A stretch of 64,000 bases of DNA from Cycas panzhihuaensis (Eukaryota; Cycadophyta). The stretch spans positions 223,951,741-224,015,740 of the forward strand of contig CM041465.1 of the NCBI GenBank assembly GCA_023213395.1, written 5' to 3'. Below, piece by piece: positions 11,412 through 23,270 of this stretch (positions within the stretch are counted from its first letter, which is position 1; every line of letters begins with the position of its first letter). The notes beneath the pieces were generated by a model. The model ran no database searches and was not told where the DNA came from. It saw nothing but the letters and a program-made list of their open reading frames with translations. The position numbers were made by a program, and so were the translations under genes.

Positions 11412-11712
11412 TATTACAATAATGCCCATATTAGGGCCCATATCTACCTTAGGTTGATTACCCACATTGGATGATAGCCTAAATTGGTAGAAATATCATA
11501 GCTACACTATATCAGATTTTGACAACAACATATCTAGCATTTGTTAATGCTAGTCAGTAATAAAATTTGAAGGTGTGTTAAATCCCTTCTAGTCCCACTT
11601 ATTTATTTATGGGGTCTAAATACCCTAGTGTTCCTTAATACTACCATCCTTACAAATTGATGATTTCTTTATTGTATTATCATTATGTTCCCTCTATCTC
11701 TTGATTCTGTCA
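11412..11712 (+). repeat. 5' LTR of E2
   Basis: Pairs with 31134-31436 over its full length (shared landmarks include accttaggttgatta, ttatttatttatgggg and ttgatg near the end). It starts TATTACAA (decayed TG) and ends TTCTGTCA. Confidence 0.88.
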
Positions 11713-11731
11713 TTTGGTATCAAAGCTACGT
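11713..11731 (+). other. Primer-binding site of E2
   Basis: TTTGGTATCAAAGCTACG directly after the LTR, one change from the tRNA-Met site TGGTATCAGAGC. Confidence 0.85.
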
Positions 11732-11759
11732 TTTGCTATTCAATCTTTTGCCCATTATC

Positions 11760-12545
11760 TTATGCAAGTTACTTCTACTTAGTTTTCCTTCAGATCCATT
11801 ATCCCTATTTGCAGAGATGGCGTTCATATATTCAAAGTCATTTCTTAAGTATTTAGAGTAACGATTGATGAGCCAGTTATAAAGGAGTTAGATTTACATC
11901 TAGATTTCCTTGCTTAACTCTTATACCACACTCATAATTGTATCTACATTTGTATCACTATGCCCCTCATAATCAAATCTACTTGCCTTATTATTTAGTA
12001 AGCTTAACATCTCATAGACTATTATGATAAGATTTCTTGTGTGAATCTATTAGTTTGTAGCCTAGTAGATTTATAGTCCATTGGCTTGATTACAAACAGG
12101 CACTCTCTGATGTCTCAATAACAAAATTCTAATGATAGAGGATAGTCCCTTAGAGGTATAGGTTAGCAACCTAGAAATCAAAATCAAAGATAAGGTCAAA
12201 ATTATCAAGGATAAGGTTATTATCAAGGTCAAGGTCATTATTAAGGACAAGGTCCAAGTTAATTTTATCAAAGGTAAAATCAATTCTAAGGATAAAGGTA
12301 TTTTCAAGGCTAATTCAATCAAGGCCAAGGATAAAATTATATACCTTAAGGAAGAGGTAGAGCTCAAAGTCCTAGGGTTAGAAACTAAGGATAAAGAGGA
12401 AGAAGTCCAAGGGGTAAAGGAATAATCCAATGTTCCTATTGTCATAAAAATAAGCACTTGGAAGAAAATTACTTTATAAAAAGATCAAATTTATAAAAAA
12501 GGTCTACTAATACAACTATTGAAGAAAAGTAAGATGAAAGATTAT
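11760..12545 (+). pseudogene. E2 gag with Gln-Gly-rich tract and zinc knuckle
   Basis: The first part is decayed Copia gag. From 12155 to 12420 a low-complexity tract reads as repeated Q-G-Q-(G/N/Y) once TAA/TAG are taken as former CAA/CAG, giving an RNA-binding-like, Gln-Gly-Arg-rich tail. It is followed by a CCHC zinc knuckle at 12431-12472 (C-S-Y-C-H-K-N-K-H-L-E-E-N-Y) in which the last Cys has become Tyr (TGC/TGT to TAC/TAT). The dense stops in this tract are the clearest local example of Gln-codon deamination in the window. Confidence 0.7.
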
Positions 12546-14516
12546 TTCTTTTAAGTTTGATGGCTAATAAGGAAGAAGATAGTTGGTATATAAATTCATG
12601 GTGTTCTATATACATGACTCATAAATAAGAGTAGTTTAAAGAATTTGATAACACCAAAAGAAGTAAGATTATGTTTAGAGATAACACCACTTAAAATATA
12701 GTTGGTAAAGGAAATATCTCTATATAAACTAATTTTAGAGAAACAAGCTATATAAATAATGTACTTTATATCCCAACACTTAAAAATTTACTATCAGTGG
12801 GATAGATGATGGAACAAGAGTGCAAGGTAATCTTTAACAATAGGAAATATACTATCAAAGATAAACTAAAGAACAAAATAATTATTATTGAAGGACAAAT
12901 GACTAGTGATAGGTTATTCAAACTAGTCATTTCCCCAATAGATTATTATGCCCTAAAGGCATCAACTAATATAGGCAATAAAACATAGCACAAAAGACTT
13001 GGCCATATAAACTATAATAGTTTAGCCTTAATGAAGAAAATAGACATGGTGATTAGACTACCAACTACTAAATATAGCAAAGAAGTATGTGAAGGATGTG
13101 TACTTAGAAAAATAGCAAAGAGAAGGATTTATTAATAAAAGTTAAAAGGATAATAGGCCCCTTCAATTAGTATTCATAGATTTATGTAGTCTAATGGATG
13201 TGCCCTCACTTGAAGGAGCTAAGTTTTTTATGACATTTATTGATAACTTTATAAGGATGACTTAAGTATACTTCCTTAAGTTCAAGTTAGATGCACTATA
13301 ATGTTCCATTAATTTTACAAGTATGGTGGAAAGATAAAGTACACTTAGAATTTTAACCCTAAGATTAGAGAATAGGGGGAATTCATTTCAAATAAATTTA
13401 AAAATTATTGCACATATTTTAGAATTCAAAAATACATCATAAATCCTTACACCCCACAACAAAATGGGGTTGTTAAAAGAAAAAATAGGATAATTATTGA
13501 AATGACAAGAAGCATGCTTAAAGATGAAGCATCTGAGAAATGGATATTAGGGAAAAGTTGTATATTCAACTATCTACTTGTTGAATAAGTATACCACCAA
13601 AGTAGTAAGGTGGGTTACACCAGAAAAAACTTAGATAGAATATAAGTCAAGCATCAAATACTTGAGAATTTTTTTATACATAGCTTATGCACATATCCTA
13701 AATCAAAGAAGAACAAAGTTGAATGACAAGAGCATCAGATATATCTTTATAAGATATAGTGGCTCTTCTAGATCTTATAAACTTTATGATTCAAAAGGCA
13801 AGAGGATTATTATAAGCATGGATGTCATCTTCAAGCAATATGAATTCTATCAAGAAGAAATAATTGAAAAAGGTAAGGCTAAAAATATCATAGTTAAAAT
13901 GGACTCAAACTCTAGGGTATAAATACACCTAATATAAATGAAGGAGGACCTTATAGTTCAAATTAAAAGATCCAAAAATTGGTATAAAGGGTTTATAATC
14001 CTTCAAATATTTTAGGCACCAACTTTAAGAGAAGGACTACAAGATCTTAAAGGGTGAATTTTACACTCATGACTCAAGTTATAGAGTCCAATAAGCCTCA
14101 TAACTTTGAAGAGGTAAATAATTAAGATGAATAAAAAAGAAAGTAATGAAGGAAGAGTACAATGCTTTAGTGAAAAATAATATATGGGAGTTAGTGGATC
14201 TACCACCTAGCAAAAATGCCATTGGGACCAAATGGATATATAAGACCAAGTATAAATCAGATGGGTCCATTGATAAGTATAAGGCAAGGTTAGTTGCAAA
14301 GGGCTATGCTCAAATTAAGGGAATAGATTATAATGAGACATTTTCACCTATTGTAAAGCTAGAAATAATTAGGTTAATCATGGCCTTATCTATGAAACAA
14401 GGTTGGACAATACATCAAATGGATGTAAAAATTATCTTCTTAAATGGTTATGTAGATGAAGAAATTTATATCTAATAACCTAAAGTGTTTGAAGTGAAAG
14501 GAAAAGAAGATAAGGT
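12546..14516 (+). pseudogene. E2 protease, integrase and N-terminal RT
   Basis: Protease: SWYINSWCSIYMTHK, where the catalytic D-S/T-G reads N-S-W. GAG-pre-integrase: KRLGHINYNSLALMKK with VCEGCVLRK, so the HHCC zinc finger is still readable. Integrase core: IDNFIRMT, then NRGEFISNKFK and NPYTPQQNGVVKRKNR (catalytic D-D-E region), ending near 13600 with YLLNKYTTK. A C-terminal stretch 13662-13922 is open. RT begins at about 14140 (EEYNALVKNNIWELVDLPP) and is open to 14475 (MDVK-FLNGYVDEEIYI). The frame stops at the E3 insertion, 14517. Confidence 0.85.
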
Positions 14517-14882
14517 TATTAGGATAATACCCAATTTATCAATATATATGTGTACCTTGGGCCTCACAATGACACCTTGAGCATCCCTAGGTCACCTTGG
14601 GCCACCTAGCATTGTCAAGTAGCCTCCAGTAGCCAACAAATAGATGACACGATCACCACAGGTAAATTATTCAATTAATTATTTAATATTTTAATATTTT
14701 TTTAATTCTAAACATTGGTCAAGTTGAGGCACTTGTTTCCTCCCCAAATTAGTCTATTTATAAGTGGGAAATACCTCCCTAGTATTTTTTAACACTGCTA
14801 GATTTATTTCAGAAATTATTTTGCATTTCAAAATGATGTATACTCACATATAGTCCTCCTACTTTGTACCTTGAAGCCAATA
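14517..14882 (+). repeat. 5' LTR of E3
   Basis: 366 bp, aligned with 29642-30008. Start TATTAGGATAAT is a decayed TGTTGGGATAAT; end GAAGCCAATA is a decayed GAAGCCAACA. It contains ctatttataagtggg, a TATA-like element. Confidence 0.9.
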
Positions 14883-14897
14883 TTTGGTATCATAGCA
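14883..14897 (+). other. Primer-binding site of E3
   Basis: TTTGGTATCATAGCA directly after the 5' LTR, a one-base variant of the tRNA-Met site. Confidence 0.85.
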
Positions 14898-15602
14898 CCT
14901 TCATTTAGGTTTATAAGTCTCATGGTAAGTTTTACAGAAGTAATCTTGGTATGTGCATGATATTTCAAATTATTAATCACCGATGTTATTAAAACTTTAG
15001 AAAATTATATATATCCATTTATATTTTATTTTTCCATTTTAGAACCATACATAGTTGATTTAGAACTCATGACTATGGCTCACATGTTGATTAGAATGGT
15101 AGCATATGACTGTTTATTCTAATTGTAATCAAGTTCTCTAGCCACCAGAAGAAACTGCACATGATTTCGTCACTTCTATTGGAACAAATCTCGCTCATAG
15201 TCACTGCATACCATTGTTTTACTCAGTTCAATGTAGTGCTTCATTCTAATCCTACAAGAAACCATTTGGCATGAAATTACACCAATGTCTTGCCATCTAG
15301 CATACCTACCTACCCCTAAAATCTCGTGAGAATTGATGCCCTCTATGGAGAGTTTGAATCAGTTGAGTCTCCTCATTATGTTTCTTCAACATTTTCTCAT
15401 TTATCTTTGATTTATACAAAGGATTTTTTGAAATATATTTTTGGGGATTGAGTCTACATTACTTAGGAACCCCTAATGAAGTTGTGTAGGCAAATATTAA
15501 TGATCCTTTCAAGCTCTTCACTTATGTTTCATCTCTCTCAGTTAGCCATTCACCTTCATGCTCTCTGTTCTTGATTCATGTCATTCTTCCCACACACACA
15601 CA

Positions 15603-15693
<91 letters not shown>

Positions 15694-17459
15694 TTTCTTC
15701 ATTTGTTTTGATCATTCTTGATCAATTTAGCTAGAGGATCAAATCCCCCCCTTCTATATATCTTGAATCGATCGAAATGATAATTTTTTAGCCTATGTAT
15801 TATCTTCGGAAGTTGCATGATGACTTGCATTACAATGTCTTTTCTTCTGAATTAATTTTATTTATTTTTATTTATATCATTTGATGAAGTCTATAAAATT
15901 TTAAGTGTTATTGATAATATTTTAGGTCTGTTAGTTTTAAAAGGGATTATCCCCCTTATGTTGAGCCCTTAGTCGCTTTAGAGCTACGTGACCTCATCCT
16001 TTTGCTTGGAAAGAGGCAGATGTGATAGTTTATAAGCTATATTTTAATCCTTTTTTGTTTTAAAAGCCTTTAAGCATATTGTATACCTTTTAAGGTTAGA
16101 AGCCCTCATTGAGACTAAGCTGGTGGTTCTAGTAATGTCCATGTGATTGTGCTCCTCATTTGAAAGGGGCTTATTCATTTTGTTTAAAAAAAATTCATTT
16201 CGTTTATACTTAAAAAGGGCTTCTTGCACCTTTTAGTGTAACTTTCTCCTAGAGTGTTAGATTTTAACAAAACTAGTCTTTTTAGAACCATATTTTACAG
16301 ATCTTCATGGTGGTATTATCTCTTGACTGATTTAAATCAATTTCAATTGAGTTTTAATCAACCAAAGTGACTGCCTTTTTTAGTACTTATTCTACTAACC
16401 TTAAAGAGGTTTGTTCATCATTTTTTCAATAACTTGATCATTTTAGCTCTAATTTTAAAATTGTAAGAATAATCAAAAATTTATTTTAGAGCTCTTTGCA
16501 TTAGAATTAGTCTTATCTTATTTTGACAACATTTTGTAGGACTTTAAAACTACTCAAATTTAGGATCTAATTCAGATCTAAATAGGCTTATTTAGTATTT
16601 TTTTTTATTTCAATTAATCCTATTTGAGTATAATCTATTGTTAATTAATTTCTTGGAGTTATTTGTTAATTTTTTCATATAGATTATAAACTATTTATAG
16701 CTATTAGTATCATTTTCAGCTCTTTAAGCTTCAAGAAGCCTAAGTGGAGCAATATATCAAACGATTACAATTTACCTTGATTTTTATTTTATTCTTTACA
16801 TTACCAATCAAATATAAACTGTTTATTAGTACTTCTAATCACTTTGAACATAGTTTCCTTTTAAAAATTACAAGTTTCATTTAGTTATTTCTGTTTTTGT
16901 AAAGGAACTCTTTAGCACTCAAATTCCAATATCATTATATTATAATATCAAGTGGCATATTAGTTAAGAAATTACTTTATTATTTATCAAAATCTTTATT
17001 CTTTTTCAGCTTAAAATTTATAAAAGCATAGTTATAAGGTTCATTGATCAGTTATTTGTCTCAAAGTTCAATCAAATATTCTAAAAGTTAAAAGACATTT
17101 AAGTATTAAGATTTTTTTCTTACATTGCATCTCAACCAAAAGGCATATAGCTTCTTATTTTTTCCTACAAGAGTATCTCAATTTAAAAGCATTAGACTGC
17201 ATATTAGCATTTATTTTTAGTTCATTAAAGGAAGAAGAGTATCTTGATTCTTTTACTTGTTCTTATTGTGACTTAATATAAAATCTTTACATCATATTTT
17301 TCATTTAAGATATATTTTTTATCTTGCTTAAAGATTTGTTTTGATTCATTTTCATTTCTTGAATAAAAGGAATCCTAAAGAGATTAAGTAAGACCATATT
17401 CAATTAAAATTTACTTTCATATTAAGAAAGAAAATTCTCAAATTAACTACATCTTTTCT
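14898..17459 (+). other. E3 long untranslated leader
   Basis: About 2.6 kb without a gene between PBS and the conserved block. It is T-rich and carries an (AC)n-(AT)n microsatellite. Such a leader is much longer than the few hundred bases usual for plant Copia elements; E8 has a comparable one. Confidence 0.6.
15593..15692 (+). repeat. (AC)n-(AT)n microsatellite in E3 leader
   Basis: A compound array of about 50 bp of AC repeats followed by about 45 bp of AT repeats, with single interruptions (cacatacac, tatagatat). Confidence 0.95.
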
Positions 17460-17840
17460 AGCCTTACAAAGGGAATGGTTAGGACTCTTGAAGTTACCAC
17501 CACGCACGTATCAATTGCCCTACTCATATTGGATGAGGAATGCCATTAGTTATAAGGTGTATTAGGTGGTAAGCTGAGGTGAAGAACCTATTTTTATTAG
17601 AGTTTGGAGACTAAGGTTAGACCTAGAGAGGATGAATGCCTTGGTTAGTTAAACCATTACCACTAAATCTGTCGTTATACATAAGTCTGATCCAGGTAGA
17701 TCAATAATGCAGGGGGGTGTAACAACCTTCATAGTAGCTTGTGTATTAAGGTATATCGAGCCTAGGGCTTACGTACTAGTATATTAGGTCCCTTTTTTTC
17801 TACTTATGGGTAGGCACCACTAAAAAAAATGGCAACTGAA
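17460..17840 (+). promoter_or_regulatory. Conserved leader block upstream of gag (E3 copy)
   Basis: Aligns throughout with 47960-48320 of E8, for example gaagttaccacc, catattggatgagga, gtttggagactaaggtta and ctaaatctgtcg. The rest of the two leaders aligns poorly by eye. Position about 150-500 bp before the gag start suggests a packaging, dimerisation or translation element; that role is inferred only. Confidence 0.6.
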
Positions 17841-17998
17841 GGTTTTCCTTAGAGACCCTTAGACTTAGAGCCTATAAGCCTTATTAGGGACTAGGACACT
17901 TGCAAAACCTTGGGTAAAACTTTAGACATTACTACTTAGGTTAATTTTTTAAATTAAACCTTTGAAAACTTTATTTTACCTTAAACATTAGCTAAGAG

Positions 17999-19060
17999 AT
18001 AGCATCAAACTTTGGAAACATAATAATCCCAAAATTTAATGGTAATAATTTTCTAAATTAGAGTAGGAGGATGAGACCCATCCTTATTACTAATAACATA
18101 TGGGAGATTATGAAAATATGCTACAGTAAATTAGGTTAGAATACCATCGATGTTGAAAATGTAACTTATAAAAAAAATAGTAAAAATGATAATGAAACAC
18201 TTACCCTTATTTTCTATGCATTAGAAGATCATATCTTCTTATGAGTTAGTGAGTCAATTAAGTTAAAGGAGGCATGGGATACCCTCTAGTTAATTTATGA
18301 AGGAGTTACATCATCTAAGCTTCAAAACTTAATGAGAAAATCTAAAAATTTACAAATGATACCAACAGAATCTATAATAGAATTCATGATTAAAGTCCAA
18401 GATATGGTAAACCAGATGAGATCACTTAGAGATATATTAATAGAGCAAAGAGTAGTAGAAATAATATTGAGGTATGTAGATGCTATAAGAAGGTTTGAAA
18501 TGGTAGCGATAAGCATAGGGGGTTCTAGAGACCTAAGCACACTAAAGGTGGAAAAACTAAGTGCCATATTGATATCAGTCAAGGAATAATAAAATGCAAA
18601 TGAATCCCTTGAGAATACCTTTGCTACTAATGCCATAATTCAATCTCATTCTCAAGCAGGTACATCAAAATCCATAGAATCACCTCCTAAGAGAAGGGAT
18701 AAAAATCCTATAAGGGATTTACAACACGATCTACCTAAATATCAAGCTTATCATCAAAGGAGACAAGGAGCAAACCAATGAAATGTTAATCCTCCTAGGT
18801 ATCCAAATCAAGAGAAATAACCTAAGGCACACTCATGTTATCCCAATTGCCAAGGAAATGTTCAAGCTATAAGATTAAATAAGGACTATTATGATAATAG
18901 ACAAAGGGAAAATCTAATTCCACATTATGAAGAAAAAGGGAAACCTTCCCATATTGAAAGAACTCATCCATGAAGTCAAAGTCTAAAATATAGGAGAAGA
19001 GAGACCCTATACTATGCCTATTGTTATTGTAATAGTCATACGGAACACAATTAATTTTCA
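17999..19060 (+). pseudogene. E3 gag
   Basis: Starts at a decayed ATG (ATAGCATCAAACTTTGG), placed by alignment with ATGGCTTCTAGCTTTGG of E8. Reads ASNFGNIIIPKFNGNNFLN-SRRM, the F-G-(N)-NF--W start of Copia gag, then a UBN2-like helical domain with an open stretch at 18332-18589 and a basic, zinc-knuckle-like end (about 19010-19055) that has lost some of its Cys and His. The TAG/TAA stops replace Trp and Gln. Confidence 0.75.
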
Positions 19061-19921
19061 AAATATGGACCACCCACTAGAGGTAGTGTAAATACCATAA
19101 TAGAGACAATGGATAATAATAGATTTTTCCTATCTAGATTTAGTGCCAAAGAAGAAGAATATAATAGTTGGTACATTGACTCAGGTTACTCCACCCATAT
19201 AACTCATAAAGAACATTTATTTTATACCTTGGATAAAAATAAAAGAGATTCAATAATGTTTAGAGATAATACATCCCATGGATTAGTTGATAGAGTTAAC
19301 ATAGCTCTCATGATAAATATAGGAGAATATAGACATCTTAATGATGTATTATATGTTCCTGCCTTAAAAAAAATCTATTATTAGTAGGGTAAATGGTAGG
19401 TCAGGATTATAAGGTCATCTTTGACAATAGTGAGTGTACAATCAAGGACAGGAGAAGAAACAAGACCATTATCACAAAAGGAAAACTGATAAAAGATAAG
19501 CTATTTAAACGTATTCTTGCTCCATTAGATATTTATGCCTTAAGAATTATAGTTAAATTAGATAGTGACTTATGGCATAGGAGATTTAGACACCTCAACT
19601 ATAGCAATTTGGCCCTAATGAAAAGAATGGACATGGTTAATAGGTTACCTAATATCAAAGTGGATAAAACCATATATGAGGGATGCCTACTTAGTAAATA
19701 ACATAGGAAAAGCTTCCAAGATTTCAGTTCTTAGGCAACTAGTCCACTTCAACTAGTCTATATAGATATCTTTCACCTTATGGATGTCCCCTCATTAGTA
19801 GTTGCATGTTATTTCATTACATTCATTGATAAATATACTAGGAAGACATAGGTATTCTTCCTTAAATTCAAATCAGATACTTTTTCAACACTTTGTTGAC
19901 TTTAAAACTTTTGTGGAGTGA
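19061..19921 (+). pseudogene. E3 protease and first part of integrase
   Basis: Protease motif WYIDSGYSTHITHKEH keeps the catalytic D-S-G (about 19174-19182). The following LWHRRFRHLNYSNLALMKRMDMV with YEGCLLSK is the pre-integrase zinc finger. The integrase core begins (FITFIDKYTRKT) and continues to FVDFKTFVE, where E4 interrupts it at 19922-19926. Continuation is at 27326. Confidence 0.85.
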
Positions 19922-19926
19922 CAAAG

Positions 19927-20223
19927 TAAAATGAGTTAATATCGCAAGGTCATTATATTAGTATTTTTCTAAAAAGGATCTTAAGTGAACTTTAAATTAG
20001 ATCACTTAAGTGAAATATACTTTTATATGCATTATGTGTAATTTTATTTCACCTAACTCTAATATTCCCTCTTTTAATATAAAAGTAAAAGCTCAATAGA
20101 GGAGGCTCATTCTTACCTCCTAATTTTATAAGAGCTACTCTCTCTCTCTTAAGGCTCTCTTGCTCCTATGTTTGCCTTTATATTTAGTACATAGAGATGA
20201 AGAATAGATCCACTCTTTTTATA
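19927..20223 (+). repeat. 5' LTR of E4
   Basis: 297 bp, pairs with 27023-27320. Start TAAAATGAG and end TTTTTATA are decayed from TGAAAT and TTTTCA by transitions. It contains the repeated octamer-like cacttaagtgaa and a purine-rich gaggaggctcattcttacct. Confidence 0.92.
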
Positions 20224-22080
20224 TGGTATTATAGCTTGCTTCCTTCATATTCCTCACTTGTACTTATAATGGAGCTATCACTTCCTTCTCCCCCATAATC
20301 CATATGGTGAAGGAGATTGTAAAAGTGGATATAGAAATATTTTCACTTTCTTGTCATAGTATATTTAGTATTATTTTCTTTCCCTTTCTCTTTTACAGGT
20401 TTGGAAGCACAATATAAGGAGTTTTAAGGCATAAGGATTCCAATCCTTTGGTATCCATTTATATTATCTCATTCTTCTTTTCTTTTCCCTCTTTTTATCC
20501 ATTTAATAAGGGGAAATGCTACCAAAAATTTTCTAGCTTTTAGAAGAATGATTATAAGGGGAGGTTCTACCCATTTGTTTTAAATAATTTAGAGCCATAT
20601 AAAATATCCATCATTATATGCTCTTACCTTGACCATATTGGGATTTTAATCTAGTTTCTAGCATAAAATTTGGCACCTAATTTCATTGCTGTATGAGAAA
20701 GTTATTGATGTTTTAGTGAACAACAATTATTTTTAGTAAAAAGTTTAGGAAGATATATTCTATTAACTTTGCGAGACTGCCAAAAATTTTCCAAAACTCA
20801 TTTAGACCTGATTCCACTTCTTAAAGATGAAACTTTGAGTTTAGTTTATAGCACAAAACTTGGCACTTAATTTTGTTATCATGGGAGAAAGTTATTATTG
20901 TTTTGGTGAAGACTACTTTTTTTATATTTAAAAAAAAATAAAAAAAAATTCTTCCTTCTTTTTATAAGGCTTAAAAGCCCATTATAAAAGTGAGTAAAAA
21001 AACACCTAAATCGAAGAAATATCTGGTGTCCTAACTCATTAAAATTACATTTTAGTACTCTAAAAACACTTCAAGTAAGTACTCTAAAGACACTCCAAGT
21101 AAACACTCTGAGTAAGCACTATATTTTCAGTTATATGTACATTTAATACAAATTCGATAATCTTTTTACTCTCCCTAAAAGGAGCGTATCATGTATGTTA
21201 TTTTCTATCATCTTGTACCTTTTTACATATTCATTAAGGTTAAGATACCTTGGTTGGCATAATGCTATACTATAAAGGAGGTGTAGGTTTCAAGTTAGAA
21301 CTAGACTAAACTGGAATATTGGTAAGGTTTGGTTAGTTATACTATCATGCCTCAATCAGGAATTATCTTGATAACCAATCAATAAAAGTAAAACTTTAAT
21401 ATAAGATCAAAACATACCCAATCCAATATCCATCATAACCATGGGTATGCATATACCACTCTTTGGATGAGATATATAGGTGCTCATTAGTGAACTAGGT
21501 GAGGATTGGGAGTACTTGGGCTCTATTGTGACTTAGATTTCATCACTAAGAATAATTGTGGGTATTACAGATGAAGGCTAACTTAATTCTGCTAGAAGCT
21601 TATGCATACCTTTAACAACCTCAACTATATGTTGGACACAAGTTAGAGGTTATTAGGTTGATTATGTATCTTACATTTGAGTTTCAAGTTGTGTACACCC
21701 AATGATATCAGCTTCCACATTGGCCTATAATCTTATATATTGATCACTTACTTATTTGTAAAAAGTGATCCATAGTGTAATCATAATCATAGTACTTCTC
21801 ATATTCCTACAGCATCAGGTTAATATTTGCCACAAGTGTTAGTGGCCAATTTTTATCATAGTGCTTCTTATATTCCTACTATGTCTGGTTAATATTTGCC
21901 ATAAGTGATGGTAACTTTTCTCTAAGTTACTCCCTTCATCTTTGAGCAACCATTCTCACTTCTTTTTCCTTCTACTACACTACTTTATTGCATCTCCCAT
22001 TTGTAAATAGTAATTGGTCATTTATTGCCATCACTTTTACAGTCTTTTATTCATTTCTTCTCTTCTCAAAAGATACCATG
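20224..22080 (+). other. E4 PBS and leader
   Basis: Begins with TGGTATTATAGCTTGC, a decayed tRNA-Met PBS. The remaining 1.8 kb holds no recognised gene. A tandem duplication of about 70 bp is visible at 21788-21838 and 21857-21909 (catagt(a/g)cttct(c/t)atattcctac). A further PBS-like atgatatcagcttcc at 21703 has no LTR that I can define beside it. Confidence 0.65.
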
Positions 22081-23270
22081 TCTTCACAGTTCAAGCAAAA
22101 TATGAATTGCATTCTTAAAGAGAAAAATAATTTGGGGCATGTGGTTCACTAGTGTTAGAAATACCACAAAATATAAAAGTCTTTAAAGAGATCACTTACA
22201 GCTTATACCATTTTTTGCTACTATAGTTACCATAACTACTCCTAGAGGAGGTGTTCCAACTGCTCCCACTAAAACTGTAATCAAATGCTAATGAAAACTT
22301 AATGATGATAAAATCTATATAGGGATACTTTTTGTCACTAATTATTCCTTGCATAATCTCATTGATGAAGTTGTACATAATACAACATGGAAAGTTCTTG
22401 AAGTTCTTAAGAAGAACCTTAACACTAAATCAAACTTAGAATTTGTTCACTTAGTGTTGAAGATGAATAAATTAAAAATGTAGAAAGAATACGTAAATAA
22501 GATAATCAATCTTCTTTATCCCATCAAGTAATCCATTGATAAAGATTTCAAAACTCAATGTATTATATGAGTTTTTTTTATTTAGTTATATCTCTATATC
22601 TTATATTATAAAAATCTACTAGAAAGTCTTCAATCTAGTGGCACTTTGAAAACCCTAAACTTTGATGCTCTTACTAATAAGTTCATTGAATTTGATAAGA
22701 CCTTTGATACTAACTTTTCTACTACATAAGATCTAGCTAATGCTTCTTGTGAAATGTAAGAAGATCATTTTTATACCAAAATTAAGGTCAATACTCTTGC
22801 AGATGTGGTAATTCTTGTGGAAAAGGCAAAGGTAGATAATAAGGACAACATCCTCTTAGTCAATAGGCTTCTTAACTCCAACAAAAATAGTCTTAAGTCC
22901 AAGGCCAAAATAATTAACTTAGATCTAGATCCAGTAATCAGAGACAATCCAACTAGCCCAATACTTCTTATGGAACTAGAAATCAAATAATTGTGTGCCA
23001 AAGGTATAATAGAAAATGACACTGTACCAAAAAGTATAGAACTACCACCAATAAACTACCAAGCTATCAATAGTGCTATGATACATATAATGTTGATAAT
23101 GCTTCTTTTGAAGATGCTTTTAGTGGAACACAATTTTCTCATACACGCATTTAAAGAATTAGGACCACTTTAGCAAATGTTATTGATAGATCCACTAAGT
23201 ATATTGAGACTCATTGTGAATATGCTTATTCACTTTTGCCTTCATCACTTAGAGTTGTAAATAGTGCCAC
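22081..23270 (+). pseudogene. E4 gag
   Basis: A possible start is ATGTCTTCACAGTTC at 22081. Gag homology is clearer from 22330: LIDEVVHNTTWKVLEVLKKNL, then LNFDALTNKFIEFDKTF near 22660, the layout of UBN2-type gag (ATTSKEVWDTLE--Y). A Lys/Asn-rich tail with small open pieces (22805-22990 and 22991-23173) follows. Several frames are needed, so frameshifts are present in addition to stops. Confidence 0.6.

Noticed and set aside
21690-21720. Second PBS (atgatatcagcttcc) in the E4 leader
   Set aside because: No LTR end with a partner copy could be found next to it, so it may be a chance match.
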